Assembly (NCBI RefSeq): GCF_004367585.1
Contig: NZ_CP038015.1
Coordinates: 3,354,001 to 3,418,000 of the forward strand
Direction of reading: 5' to 3'
Source of the DNA: Paenisporosarcina antarctica
Lineage (GTDB): Bacteria; Bacillota; Bacilli; Bacillales_A; Planococcaceae
DNA length: 64,000 nucleotides
Shown here: positions 43,096 through 52,894 of the stretch, piece after piece
Layout: the number at the start of each line of letters is the position of its first letter
Numbering within the stretch: position 1 is the stretch's first letter
Translations under genes and position numbers: made by a program
The notes under the pieces: generated by a model
The model's input: the letters and a program-made list of their open reading frames with translations, nothing else
The model's database searches: none
Told to the model about the DNA's origin: nothing

Positions 43096-45087
43096 TTACT
43101 TCACAATACTGTAATACACTTTCGAAGTCACCCGGTAAATCATCCAATAAATTGCCGCGAATGCGAGTACTACTCCGATAAACGACATCAGCCAGGTTGT
43201 TTCATTGGTGACGCCAAACATCAGTAGCAATTTCCTTACAATCGGGTAAGCGAAACTCACATGAATCGTAGCGATGACAATCGGCAGAAGGAACATCCAG
43301 ACAATCTGGGAACGCGTCGATTCCTGAATCATTTCCTTGTCGAGGCCGACTTTCTGCATGATCTGGAATTTCTCCCGGTCGTCAAATCCTTCAGACACTT
43401 GCTTGAAGTAAGTGATTAAAACGGTACCGATGGTAAACAGCAGCCCTAGGAAAATTCCAAGGAACAGGAATCCGCCGTTCGTGCTATACCATTCCTCGCG
43501 CTGGAGAAGACGTGAATTGTATAGATTCATGCCGCCTGCATCCCAACCATATTCGTCATTCAACTGTTCGGCGAACTCATTTTTCTCTTCCTCAGTGCCT
43601 GACGTGTTCCAACCTATTTCAGCATCAATAGTAAAATAATTTGTATCTGGAAATTGTTTTTTAAAATCTGCCTGGATATTCATAAGATGTGAAATATCAG
43701 GCAGGACCAGTGCCATCGATTCTGTTAAATCCATTTCCTCACTGAATTCATTGTCAACTTCAGTGAGTCGGTAAGTCTTATCTCCGACTGTCAGCTCATC
43801 TTCTCTGTATGTTTTTGTCGAATGGTAATACAGTGCTTCATCGTCTGCCAGGGAATACGAATTCCCAGTCATTTTGTTGAAATCTTCTAGCGGCAGGACC
43901 ATCATATTAATAGACTTTTCCGGTTCCGCAAGGTTCCCGTCAATGACAAATTGATTTCCCTGCAGTCCGCCGGATAAGGATTCATAGCGGTAGCTCTCGA
44001 TTTCCGTCACTTCAAGGCCCATTGTTTCTGTTTTCTCGCGTAACCGTTCCTGGAGATTGAAAAACCGGGAATTCATTTCATCGAAGTTCTCAGGATCACC
44101 AAAAAGTTTCATATTGTTCTCGTATGGAAAGCGGTTCTCCAAAGTTTCCTCTGACTCGACAAAAATCGTCACCGTCGTGGAAACCGCAATGATGACCATC
44201 GACGCCAAAATACAGATATTCGCCAAGCCTACTGCGTTTTGCTTCATGCGAAATAGCATACCCGAGATCGAAATAAAAGCGCCCGGACGGTAGTAGATTC
44301 GCTTATTTTTCTTCAAAGCCTTCAAGATGAATATCGAGCCTGAAATAAACAGTAAGTATGTGCCAATGATAACAAGCAGTACTGCTAAAAAGAACTTGGA
44401 AATTGCACTGAGCGGGTCTGGAATCGTCAAGGAAATTCCGTATCCCCATCCCAGGAAAATCAGCGATAAGATGAAAAGTATAAGCGAGCCTTTCGGTTCC
44501 TTTTCCCCTTCCTGTTTTCCTTTCAACAATTTAATCGGATTGGCAAAAGTAAACTGGCTGACATTATAAAGGAATGTGATACCAAAGATCATGATGAACA
44601 GTGCAACTGTTGCCAAAACGGTAATGGGAGAACTCGAATACGTGATATCCGTCGGCAGCCGCAGCAAATAATTCAGCATCATAAAGACCAGACGACCGAA
44701 AACCAATCCCGCTAGCAACCCTGCCGCAATGCTCAAAAGACTTGTAAAAAGGGTTTCGAAAAACAGCATTTTGGCTACATGCTTTTTCTCCAGTCCCAAA
44801 ATCCCGTAAAGACCAATTTCCTTTTTTCTTCTCTTGATAAGGAAACTATTGGTGTACAAGATGAAAATCACCGAAAAGATTCCGATGACAATGGTTCCAA
44901 TCAAAAATAAGGGCGACAATGAACTTGAACGTTCCTGAACGAATTTATTCGTCAATAAGGACGCCATTAAATAAAGCATCATGATAATCGCTGTCGAAGA
45001 CAAGAGATACGGAATGTACAATTGTTTGTTCGACTTGATATTGCGCAGCGCCAGTGAAGAAAAGAAGCGGTTATTCATCTTTCTCAC
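43096..45087 (-). CDS. Bce-type ABC transporter permease
   Basis: A 663-residue permease with the BceB layout: ten membrane helices with two FtsX-like regions and a large extracellular domain of about 200 residues (about 300-510) between helices 7 and 8, which binds peptide antibiotics in the family. Helix-rich ends include NNRFFSSLALRNIKSNKQLY at the start and LLMFGVTNETTWLMSFIGVV near the end. It overlaps the ATPase gene by 17 nt. Together with the kinase and regulator further right, it forms a detoxification and sensing module for cell-wall-active peptides such as bacitracin. Confidence 0.93.
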   Translation of the reverse strand: MRKMNNRFFSSLALRNIKSNKQLYIPYLLSSTAIIMMLYLMASLLTNKFVQERSSSLSPLFLIGTIVIGIFSVIFILYTNSFLIKRRKKEIGLYGILGLEKKHVAKMLFFETLFTSLLSIAAGLLAGLVFGRLVFMMLNYLLRLPTDITYSSSPITVLATVALFIMIFGITFLYNVSQFTFANPIKLLKGKQEGEKEPKGSLILFILSLIFLGWGYGISLTIPDPLSAISKFFLAVLLVIIGTYLLFISGSIFILKALKKNKRIYYRPGAFISISGMLFRMKQNAVGLANICILASMVIIAVSTTVTIFVESEETLENRFPYENNMKLFGDPENFDEMNSRFFNLQERLREKTETMGLEVTEIESYRYESLSGGLQGNQFVIDGNLAEPEKSINMMVLPLEDFNKMTGNSYSLADDEALYYHSTKTYREDELTVGDKTYRLTEVDNEFSEEMDLTESMALVLPDISHLMNIQADFKKQFPDTNYFTIDAEIGWNTSGTEEEKNEFAEQLNDEYGWDAGGMNLYNSRLLQREEWYSTNGGFLFLGIFLGLLFTIGTVLITYFKQVSEGFDDREKFQIMQKVGLDKEMIQESTRSQIVWMFLLPIVIATIHVSFAYPIVRKLLLMFGVTNETTWLMSFIGVVLAFAAIYWMIYRVTSKVYYSIVK

Positions 45088-45838
45088 CTCGGTCAGACAA
45101 GACCTTCAGAGACTGTGAAATGCGATCCATGAATTCTTCAGCGGTTTGATCGCCCCGGTAGATTTCATGGTAAACTGCGCCGTCCTGGATAAATAGGACG
45201 CGGTTCGAATAGCTCGCCGCCCGCGTGCTGTGCGTCACCATCAAGATCGTCTGGCCAATTTCGCTGATTCCTTTCAGGATTTCCATCAAATTCTGGGAAG
45301 CTTTCGAATCGAGCGCTCCTGTCGGTTCATCCGCCAAAATGATTTTCGGCTGTGTGATGAGTGCCCGCGCCACTGCCACCCGCTGCTTCTGACCACCGGA
45401 TACTTCATAGGGGAACTTTTTGATATGAGTTTCAATACCAAGTTTTTTGACAATGGGCATCAAGCGGCGTTCCATTTCATCAACCGGTGTTCTTGACAAC
45501 ACCAACGGCAGTAGAATATTATCTTTGATGGTGAAGTTATCCAATAGATTGAAATCCTGGAATACAAAGCCCAGCGTATTTCTGCGGAATGCGGAAATTT
45601 CCTTGTCTTTGATTGCCGATAGCGGATTTCCGTCGAGGTAGACTTCGCCACCCGTTGCATCGTCCAATGTTGAAATAATATTCAAAAGCGTCGTCTTGCC
45701 TGATCCGGATTCTCCCATAATCGAGACAAACTCCCCTTCTTTCACCGAGAAATTGACCGACTTCAATGCTTCTGTCTTCTGATTTGAAAACCGAGCTGTA
45801 TATACTTTTTTAAGATTTTTAATTTTTAATAAGGTCAT
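45071..45838 (-). CDS. Bce-type ABC transporter ATP-binding protein
   Basis: A 255-residue MacB/LolD-like ATPase. Walker A GESGSGKTTLL, Q-loop FVFQDFNLLDNFT, signature VSGGQKQRVAVARAL, Walker B IILADEPTGALD and H-loop MVTHSTRAASYS are all intact. It powers the BceB-type permease encoded 3' to it. AAGGAGGGG precedes the ATG. A perfect 10-bp inverted repeat 76-99 nt upstream of the start is the probable BceR-type operator. Confidence 0.95.
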   Translation of the reverse strand: MTLLKIKNLKKVYTARFSNQKTEALKSVNFSVKEGEFVSIMGESGSGKTTLLNIISTLDDATGGEVYLDGNPLSAIKDKEISAFRRNTLGFVFQDFNLLDNFTIKDNILLPLVLSRTPVDEMERRLMPIVKKLGIETHIKKFPYEVSGGQKQRVAVARALITQPKIILADEPTGALDSKASQNLMEILKGISEIGQTILMVTHSTRAASYSNRVLFIQDGAVYHEIYRGDQTAEEFMDRISQSLKVLSDRGEKDE

Positions 45839-45913
45839 GCTAACCCCTCCTTGCTTCTAATGATACGACAGAAAAGAAAGGGCTGCCTGTACCTATTCTT
45901 ACAAACGGTATTG

Positions 45914-45937
45914 CAATCTTACGGTTTCGTAAGATTG
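45914..45937 (-). promoter_or_regulatory. Probable BceR-type operator
   Basis: CAATCTTACG-GTTT-CGTAAGATTG, perfect 10-bp arms with a 4-bp centre, upstream of the bceAB-like genes. Bce-type regulators bind inverted repeats of this spacing just upstream of the -35 region. Confidence 0.75.
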
Positions 45938-46173
45938 TGATTTGGAATTTCTCGGTCTTGCATTTTGCAATCGATATTCCGCAAAACTGCTGCGCTGTCC
46001 ACAATTTGCGCCGAACTTTCTTAGGCTTAGCGCCAAAGTTGATTTTGTCACTTCGCTATCCCGCAGGAGTTTTCGCCGTTGCTTTATATCTATTAAAAAA
46101 CAGAAAAAAAACTATCATCTCCATTAAATGGCCTTGAACATTGGTTTCTAAGAGCTGATTCACCAGCTTCAAC

Positions 46174-46209
46174 CCAAAAAAATTGCCCCAAAATCTCTTT
46201 GGGACAATT
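46174..46209 (-). terminator. Terminator after the Bce-type kinase
   Basis: AATTGTCCCAAA/TTTGGGGCAATT stem (one wobble) followed on the minus strand by TTTTTTT. It separates the kinase transcript from the transporter promoter. Confidence 0.85.
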
Positions 46210-46214
46210 CTCTC

Positions 46215-47234
46215 TCAATCAAAAACTTCCAATTCTTTTCTCGACATATCAATCAAGACACGCGTCCCTGTGCCTTGTTCCGACTGGATATCCAGTTGAT
46301 GGCCGAGGCGCTGACAGATTTTCTTACTGAGAAAGAGACCGAGGCCAGTAGATTTTTCGTGGAGGCGTCCGTTTAGACCGGAATAGCCTTTATTGAATAT
46401 CTTTGGTAAATCTTCCGGCCTGATGCCGATTCCATTATCTTCGATGACCAAGGTCTGTTCATTATTCGTATCCTTATAAATATAAATCGTGCCGCTGCTC
46501 GGTGTGTATTTGAGGCTGTTCGACAGGATTTGTTCCAATAGATTTTGCAGCCACTGGCCGTCGGATAAGACCTGCATCCCCACTGTCCGATAATCAAGCT
46601 TGATTCCTTTATAGATAAACAGGATGGAATACTTTTTTACCGCTTTTTTGATAATCTCGTCCATATCCACTTCTTCCAAATCCATCTCCGCTCCGGATTC
46701 TTCTAGCTTCACATAATTCAAGGCCATATGAGTATAATCTTCCAGCCGCAATAATTCCTGGGCAATCTGTTTCACTTCTTTTGATGCTGAACTCTGGTTC
46801 AATAAGCTGATTGCTGAAATCGGCGTCTTGATCTGATGGAGCCACAATATGAAATAATCAAGTTGATCCGCCTGGCGGTCCGCATGCAGATTTTCCAGTT
46901 CCCGCAAATCACGCAAGAGTGAATCCAACTTTTCCATATACATCCAGTCTCTAGGATCCGCCCCTTGTGAAACCTCTTCCAAGCTCGACACATTTGCGGT
47001 CTGCAGATTCTTTATCAATTCATACCGCTTGGCATATCTGACATATTGGGCAATCAAATAAGCAATAAAAAGAAAAACTGCCAGTTCAAGGCTGTATAAA
47101 AAAAGATCCAGAGGCAGCCTTGCCAGCACATACACCAGACCGAAAATTACAATCATCCCCGCAAAAACGAAAAGCTGCGGACGCACCGCCAAGAGAAAGT
47201 TTTTCAAAGCTGCAATTTTCGAGGTTTTATTCAT
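46215..47234 (-). CDS. Bce-type intramembrane-sensing histidine kinase
   Basis: A 339-residue kinase with two closely spaced membrane helices (about 17-35 and 40-62) and almost no extracellular part, typical of BceS-type kinases that read the state of their ABC transporter. The H-box is FILWLHQIKTPISAISLL, and the ATPase domain has EQILSNSLKYT, EDNGIGI and STGLGLFL. It overlaps the regulator gene by 8 nt. The transporter genes lie downstream on the same strand behind a separate operator. Confidence 0.93.
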   Translation of the reverse strand: MNKTSKIAALKNFLLAVRPQLFVFAGMIVIFGLVYVLARLPLDLFLYSLELAVFLFIAYLIAQYVRYAKRYELIKNLQTANVSSLEEVSQGADPRDWMYMEKLDSLLRDLRELENLHADRQADQLDYFILWLHQIKTPISAISLLNQSSASKEVKQIAQELLRLEDYTHMALNYVKLEESGAEMDLEEVDMDEIIKKAVKKYSILFIYKGIKLDYRTVGMQVLSDGQWLQNLLEQILSNSLKYTPSSGTIYIYKDTNNEQTLVIEDNGIGIRPEDLPKIFNKGYSGLNGRLHEKSTGLGLFLSKKICQRLGHQLDIQSEQGTGTRVLIDMSRKELEVFD

Positions 47235-47916
47235 GAACGGTCTCCTTATTTAGCGCATACCCAATTCCTTTTTTCGTCATAATGAATCCCACCAAACCGA
47301 CCTTCGCTAGCTTTTTCCGCAGTCTCGCAATGTTCACCGCCAACGTATTATCATCAATGAACGACTCATCTTCCCATAAGTTGACCATGATTTCTTCCCG
47401 GCTAACATATTCTCCTTTCTGCAAAAATAATAATTCGAGAATCTTCAGTTCCGTCCGCGTCAGATCCACTTCCTGGCTGTCGTAATATAGTTTCGATTCA
47501 CCCGGCTTCAGCACTGTCCGGTTGAAGTTTAGGAAATTATCCGATTCATTGAAATCATAGGTCCGTCTCAAGAGTGCCTGCATCTTGGCAACCGCCACCG
47601 TTAAATCAAACGGTTTGGAGATGAAATCATCCGCTCCCATCTGGATTGCCATGACGATATCCATGTTTTCATTTCTTGAAGAAATAAAAATGATCGGCAC
47701 TTGCGAGACTTTGCGGATTTCCTGGCACCAATAATAGCCATTGAATGATGGCAATGAAATATCCATCAGCACCAATTGCGGCGCATTATTTTTGAACTCT
47801 TCCATGACAAGGCTAAAATCTTCCACCAGAAAAGCTTCATGATTCCATTTCCCCAACTCTTCTCTCAGAACACCGGCTATTGTCAAATCATCTTCAACAA
47901 TCATAATTTTAAACAT
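47227..47916 (-). CDS. Bce-type OmpR-family response regulator
   Basis: A 229-residue regulator. Receiver domain: VEDDLTIAGVL, phospho-Asp in LVLMDISLPSFNGYYW, Lys in DDFISKPFD. The DNA-binding domain (about 125-229) includes DLTRTELKILELLFLQKGEYVSRE and DDNTLAVNIARLRKKL. Partner of the following kinase and likely activator of the bceAB-like genes through the inverted repeat at 45914-45937. Confidence 0.94.
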   Translation of the reverse strand: MFKIMIVEDDLTIAGVLREELGKWNHEAFLVEDFSLVMEEFKNNAPQLVLMDISLPSFNGYYWCQEIRKVSQVPIIFISSRNENMDIVMAIQMGADDFISKPFDLTVAVAKMQALLRRTYDFNESDNFLNFNRTVLKPGESKLYYDSQEVDLTRTELKILELLFLQKGEYVSREEIMVNLWEDESFIDDNTLAVNIARLRKKLAKVGLVGFIMTKKGIGYALNKETVHE

Positions 47917-47996
47917 TATCTCATCCCATTTCTGGATTACTTTAATCCGTATGGTTTTATCTTATCGGAATTTCGCCGTGCTAACTAGAGGGAGAA

Positions 47997-48026
47997 AACG
48001 CCCCTGATGGAGGAATCAGGGGCGTT
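47997..48026. terminator. Terminator between the c-di-GMP block and the Bce module
   Basis: A perfect 12-bp GC-rich stem AACGCCCCTGAT/ATCAGGGGCGTT with a short loop. On the minus strand TTTTC follows. Confidence 0.85.
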
Positions 48027-48111
48027 CACTTTTTATTAATTTACGAGGAGCATTTTCATTGAATAAACTAATTATTTCTTTACACATTGGTCGACACTTG
48101 TAATTTTCAAC

Positions 48112-50160
48112 CTATTTACCCAATGCCTTTTCAATAAATACGGTTACCAATTCCGGATCAAATTGAATACCTGCATTTTTTTGCAATTCTACTAGTGCAG
48201 CTTCCGCTGACAGTGCAATGCTATATGTCCTTTCACTGGTCATCGCATCGTATGCATCCGCAATAGCTATGATTCTTGACTCAAAGGGTATTTCATTCTC
48301 CTTCAAGCCTCTAGGATAGCCTTTCCCATCCCACCTTTCATGATGAGCTAATACATAATCCGCCATTTTAGACATATCATTGGCTGTACTTAGAATTCTA
48401 TAACCTATTTCTGAATGACGCTTAATTTCTTTCCATTCATCTACAGTAAGTTTACCTGGCTTATTAAGTATATTTTCATTTATAGCTATTTTGCCTATAT
48501 CGTGAAGTAATCCAACTGTAGCGAGTTCCTCAATTTGATAGTCAAACATTCCAAGAACTTGTCCCATTCTTTCGCATAATTTTGAAACTCTTTGGGAGTG
48601 CTGTTCCAACCTTTTGTTTTTATCCTGGAAAGCCTTAATGATCATATCAACTGTATTTCCCCTAATTTTTGGGCTTTCAAATAGTTTAAACGTATACATA
48701 TGTTTGTCTGCTTTTTTGAATACTTCTTGTATTTTATCTTCTTTATGCTTCTTTGTTTCATAACCAAATGAAATAGAAATATCAATTAAACCTGCTTTTT
48801 CTAGTGATGCCAGTTCCAGGATACGTTTAATAATAACCTGCGCTTCAAAAGCATTCGTTTTAGGTAACAGGATAACAAATTCATCCCCACCAATTCTGGA
48901 AACAATATCATCAGCCCTGCAACCTTGTTTAATTATTTCTGCAGTTTTTTTCAACAACTCATCACCCATGGCATGTCCAAAAAAATCATTGATTAGCTTT
49001 AAACTATTTAGATCACCAATTAAGATAGTCAAAGGTAAGTTTCTAGGCGTATCCAGTCTCTTTAACTCTTCTTCATAAAATCTTCTGTTATATAAACCTG
49101 TTAATTGATCATGGTAGCTAAGATATGAAATCTCTTCGTTTTGAAAGGCTAGCTCTTTATTCGCAAAGATTAACTCTTCTGAGCGTTTATCTTTCTCTTT
49201 GTTTTGAACGGCCAGTTCTTCATTCGCAATAATTAACTCTGCTGCTCGTTTATCTTTCTCTTTGTTTTGAAAGGCTAGTTCTTCATTCGCAATAATTAAT
49301 TCTGCTGCTCGGGCTGCCTTCTCTTCGTTCTGAAAGGCCAGTTCTTTATTTGCAATGACTAACTCTGCTGCTCGTTTATCCTTCTCTTTGTTTTGAAAGG
49401 CTAGTTCTTCATTCGCAATAATTAATTCTGCTGCTCGGGCTGCCTTCTCTTCGTTCTGAAAAGCGAGCTCTTTATTTGCAATGACTAACTCTGCTGCTCG
49501 TTTATCTTTCTCTTTGTTTTGAAAAGCTAGTTCTTCATTCGCAATAATTAATTCTGCTGCTCGGGCTGCTTTCTCTTCATTCTGATAAGCAAGCTCTTTA
49601 TTTGCAATGACTAACTCTGCTGCTCGTTTATCTTTCTCTTTGTTTTGAAAAGCCAGCTCTTTATTCGCAATAATTAATTCTGCTGCTCGGGATGCCTTCT
49701 CTTCGTTCTGAAAGTCTAGCTCTTTATTTGCAACGATTAATTCTGTTGCTCGTTTTTCTTTCTCTTTGTTTTGAAAAGCCATGTCTTCATTCGCAATATT
49801 TAATTCTGCTGCTCGGGCTGCCTTCTCTTCGTTCTGAAAGGCTAGCTCCTTATTTGCAATGACTAACTCTGCTGCTCGTTTATCTTTCTCTTTGTTTTGA
49901 AAAGCCAGTTCTTTATTTGCAATATTTAATTCTGCTGCCCGGGCTGCCTTCTCTTCGTTCTGAAAGGCTAGCTCTTTATTTGCAACGATTAATTCTGTTG
50001 CTCGTTTATCTTTCTCTTTGTTTTGAAAAGCCAGTTCTTCATTCGCAATATTTAATTCTGCTGCTTGGGCTGCCTTCTCTTCGTTCTGAAAGGCTAGCTC
50101 TTTATTTGCAATGACTAACTGTTCGGCATAGTCTGCTTTCTTTTCGGTTTGAAAAACCAA
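48112..50160 (-). CDS. Coiled-coil repeat GGDEF and HD-GYP protein
   Basis: A 682-residue cyclic-di-GMP protein. Residues about 15-345 are some sixteen copies of a 21-residue coiled-coil unit (ANKELAFQNEEKAARAAEL alternating with ANEELAFQNKEKDKRAAEL). A GGDEF domain follows (about 350-510) with intact SRIGGDEFVILL, then an HD-GYP domain (about 515-680) with LLHDIGKIAIN and HHERWDGKGYPRG. It could both make and degrade cyclic-di-GMP. No membrane segment or input domain other than the repeats. The start is a TTG with GGAGG 7 nt upstream. It lies 54 nt behind a PAS-GGDEF gene and is probably co-transcribed. Confidence 0.93.
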   Translation of the reverse strand: MVFQTEKKADYAEQLVIANKELAFQNEEKAAQAAELNIANEELAFQNKEKDKRATELIVANKELAFQNEEKAARAAELNIANKELAFQNKEKDKRAAELVIANKELAFQNEEKAARAAELNIANEDMAFQNKEKEKRATELIVANKELDFQNEEKASRAAELIIANKELAFQNKEKDKRAAELVIANKELAYQNEEKAARAAELIIANEELAFQNKEKDKRAAELVIANKELAFQNEEKAARAAELIIANEELAFQNKEKDKRAAELVIANKELAFQNEEKAARAAELIIANEELAFQNKEKDKRAAELIIANEELAVQNKEKDKRSEELIFANKELAFQNEEISYLSYHDQLTGLYNRRFYEEELKRLDTPRNLPLTILIGDLNSLKLINDFFGHAMGDELLKKTAEIIKQGCRADDIVSRIGGDEFVILLPKTNAFEAQVIIKRILELASLEKAGLIDISISFGYETKKHKEDKIQEVFKKADKHMYTFKLFESPKIRGNTVDMIIKAFQDKNKRLEQHSQRVSKLCERMGQVLGMFDYQIEELATVGLLHDIGKIAINENILNKPGKLTVDEWKEIKRHSEIGYRILSTANDMSKMADYVLAHHERWDGKGYPRGLKENEIPFESRIIAIADAYDAMTSERTYSIALSAEAALVELQKNAGIQFDPELVTVFIEKALGK
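49126..50125. repeat. 63-bp tandem repeats encoding the coiled coil
   Basis: About sixteen 63-bp units inside the GGDEF/HD-GYP gene. Two unit types (NEEKAAR and NKEKDKR) alternate, giving a 126-bp higher-order period, with near-identical units in the middle (about 49.2-49.6 kb) and more divergence at the edges. One pair of adjacent NKEKDKR units near the 3' end breaks the alternation. Confidence 0.9.
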
Positions 50161-50214
50161 CTCTTATCCTCCTCACTTAGAGTCCATTCGAAATAACCTC
50201 TTTATTGGATGTAA

Positions 50215-52242
50215 TTAGTAGGTACAATATTTATTTCTCCCACTTTCTTTTGCTTTATACAAGGCCTGATCTGCATGTTTAATTAAATCGTCCATTATCA
50301 AACCATCTTCCGGGTAAAAAGCAATTCCAATACTCGAGTTAGTTTTATGCATAAATTCTCCCACCTGCACCTCTTGCTGTAAACTAGCTATTATTCTTTC
50401 TACGCAATTCAATGCGTCTTCTCTATTTGTTATTTCGGTTAGAAGAATTGTAAATTCATCGCCACCCTGACGTGCTAAAATGTCACACTCGCGGAGTGTA
50501 GTGGCCACTTTCCTCGCGAATCTTATTAATAATTCATCCCCTATGGAATGTCCAAATTCATCATTTATCGATTTAAAGTTATCGATATCCATATATAAGA
50601 GAGCAAACTTCCTATTATGTCTTTTCGCTTCAGATAATGTTTGTTGCATTTTTTCTTGAAATAATCTTCGATTTGGTAATTCAGTCAATTCATCATGGAA
50701 GGCAAGAAATTCCAACTTTTCTTGGAAGGCCTTCCTTTCTTCAATATCACGAGAGACAATCAATAGATGTGGTTTCCCATTTTCTTCATCGATAAAAAAG
50801 GAAACTTTTGATTCAACCCACACCCAGCCTTTTGTTTTATGTTTAAATCTGAATTCTGTTTCACTCGGTTCTGTAGAGCGTAACGCTTCGTTAAACTGCT
50901 CAATTGCGGTTGGTAAGTCTTCAGAAATGACAATATCCACCGCTGATTTTCCTTCAATTGATTCTACTGGAAAGCCTAAAACGGTAAAAAATGAGGGTGA
51001 TGCATATTTAACGATACTATTTTCATCAATTATGGCAACTAAGTCTGTCATATTGTCAGCAATTAGTCTGTACTTTTCTTCACTTCGAACTAAAGCCTCC
51101 TCTACCGTTTTCCTTTCTGAAATGTCCCTAAATATCATTTGGACAGAGGCTTCACCTTCATACTCAATACCCGTTGCTGTTCCCTCAATTATGAACGAAG
51201 AACCGTCTGCACGAATCATTTTTTGTTCTACTTTTTCTTTAGGAATGATTGTATTATTAATAGTGCGCTGAATACGGTCACTTGCAATTTTCTTTGAATC
51301 ACTATGAACAAAATCTAGAATATTTCGACCAAGTAAGCGCTTTGGTTCGCTATAACCAAAGATCCGAATTCCACTTTCATTGATATAACGTATTACACCT
51401 TTACATTGAACATAAATGGGTTCTGGTGATGCGTTTAATAAGGTCTTATACCTATCTTTACTTTCTCTTAAATCAATTTCTTGCTGTTTACTTCTAGAAA
51501 TATCTCTGGATATTCCAGAGAATGCATTCACGTTCCCATGTTCATCATACAAAGGGGATATGGTAATACTTGCCATAAAAGATTCCCCATCTTTTCTCAT
51601 GCAAATTACTTCCAACTCTTTTATAGGAATTCCTTTTTTTAATTTTTCACGCCTCTTATGCATTGCATTCATTCTTTCTTTTGGGATCGTAGGCATGGGT
51701 TTACCTGAAATTTCTTTTAATTTCCAACCATACAAATTTTCAAATGCCGAATTAACCATTAAGACATTTCCATTCAAGTCGATTACATCCATGGCATCTA
51801 CTGATGACTCGTAAATTGAACGTAGTCTTTCGGAAGTCTCATGCAATGATATTCTCGTCTTAACCAGGTCAGTTACATCTTTTGCCACAATCATCACACC
51901 CACTAGTTTCTGATTGTCGTTAACTGGAACATTCTTCACTTGTAAATGAAGAATGTGTCCGTTTTTGTGATTTACACTTACTTGATAAGTAAGAGATTCC
52001 CCCCGTAAAGTTTTGATGAATATACGCTTAGCATTCACTTTTGGATTTAAAATTAACATGTTTTGATAGGTCAATTTTTTTAATTCGTTTAATGTATAGC
52101 CAAACATATTAGTACATGTCATGTTACTATCAAGGACATTCCCATGTGTATCTAAAAATATAATAGAATCTGGATTATTGCTTATCAAAGAATAATACAC
52201 CTCCAGAGACAACCTGTTGAATAATGTCTCCATTCGCTTCAT
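50215..52242 (-). CDS. Multi-PAS diguanylate cyclase
   Basis: A 675-residue cytoplasmic protein with four PAS/PAC modules (about 15-130, 135-255, 260-375 and 385-500; each ending in a DIS/DIE/DVT-type PAC motif) and a C-terminal GGDEF domain (about 510-675). The catalytic motif ARQGGDEFTILL is intact, and the domain opens with DELTELPNRRLF. It is expected to make cyclic-di-GMP in response to signals read by the PAS domains (ligands unknown). No EAL domain. It precedes the GGDEF/HD-GYP gene by 54 nt. Confidence 0.93.
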   Translation of the reverse strand: MKRMETLFNRLSLEVYYSLISNNPDSIIFLDTHGNVLDSNMTCTNMFGYTLNELKKLTYQNMLILNPKVNAKRIFIKTLRGESLTYQVSVNHKNGHILHLQVKNVPVNDNQKLVGVMIVAKDVTDLVKTRISLHETSERLRSIYESSVDAMDVIDLNGNVLMVNSAFENLYGWKLKEISGKPMPTIPKERMNAMHKRREKLKKGIPIKELEVICMRKDGESFMASITISPLYDEHGNVNAFSGISRDISRSKQQEIDLRESKDRYKTLLNASPEPIYVQCKGVIRYINESGIRIFGYSEPKRLLGRNILDFVHSDSKKIASDRIQRTINNTIIPKEKVEQKMIRADGSSFIIEGTATGIEYEGEASVQMIFRDISERKTVEEALVRSEEKYRLIADNMTDLVAIIDENSIVKYASPSFFTVLGFPVESIEGKSAVDIVISEDLPTAIEQFNEALRSTEPSETEFRFKHKTKGWVWVESKVSFFIDEENGKPHLLIVSRDIEERKAFQEKLEFLAFHDELTELPNRRLFQEKMQQTLSEAKRHNRKFALLYMDIDNFKSINDEFGHSIGDELLIRFARKVATTLRECDILARQGGDEFTILLTEITNREDALNCVERIIASLQQEVQVGEFMHKTNSSIGIAFYPEDGLIMDDLIKHADQALYKAKESGRNKYCTY

Positions 52243-52442
52243 CCCCCTTTTAGATGTATAGTAGATTTTTTTGGAATACGATTGATATCCAATTCAAAGA
52301 AATTATGTCCGCATATTCCTATGAGATTGAGCAAATGAATTTAAATAACCTTATCAATAGGATTAATTGCTAATGTCAGTCGAAAAAGCGCTTTTTATAT
52401 AACACCCCGGCTTAGATTGCGCATTATATTGCAGAACGATAA

Positions 52443-52476
52443 GAAAAACCAACCTCAAAATTTATAGTTGGTTTTC
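52443..52476 (-). terminator. Terminator after the kinase remnant
   Basis: AAAACCAAC/GTTGGTTTT stem followed by T residues on the minus strand, 9 nt after the stop of the ATPase fragment. Confidence 0.8.
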
Positions 52477-52484
52477 AATTTTAC

Positions 52485-52894
52485 TCAACAATTCTTATGT
52501 GTAATAAAGGGTAGTTTAACTTCAACTTTGGTTCCTGAATTAAGTTTACTCTCAATGAAAATTTCACCTTTATGTTCAATAATAATTTTATAACTACTCA
52601 TTAATCCAAGGACCATTCCCTTTTCTTTGTTGCTATAGAAAGGCTCTCCTAGTTTTTTAACAGGATCTTCATTCATCCCGCATCCTAGGTCACTAACAAG
52701 AACAATAATCATTTCTTCATCTTTTTCTCCATTGAAACGTTGAGTACTCCACCATTAGTCATGGATTCAATCAAGGAGCTGGAAAAATCGTTTAATCGAT
52801 GTCAACGGGTTACGAATTTCATGGGATACGCCTTCGGCTAACTCTCCAACTACAGATAATTTTTCCCATTTTCTCAAATGGTCATAAGCCCTTT
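52485..52894 (-). pseudogene. Severed histidine-kinase C-terminus of the MHYT protein
   Basis: Out-of-frame continuation of the gene to the right. It reads [20 protein letters not shown], then [19 protein letters not shown] (an H-box). After a deletion it resumes [18 protein letters not shown] and, in another frame, VLVSDLGCGMNEDPVKKLGE with GTKVEVKLP. The HisKA-to-N-box stretch is missing and the G2 box is altered (KGMVLGL), so no active kinase can be made. Confidence 0.8.

Noticed and set aside
49126-50125. Regular repeats resembling a CRISPR array
   Set aside because: The 63-bp units are contiguous, in frame and encode a coiled coil; there are no unique spacers.
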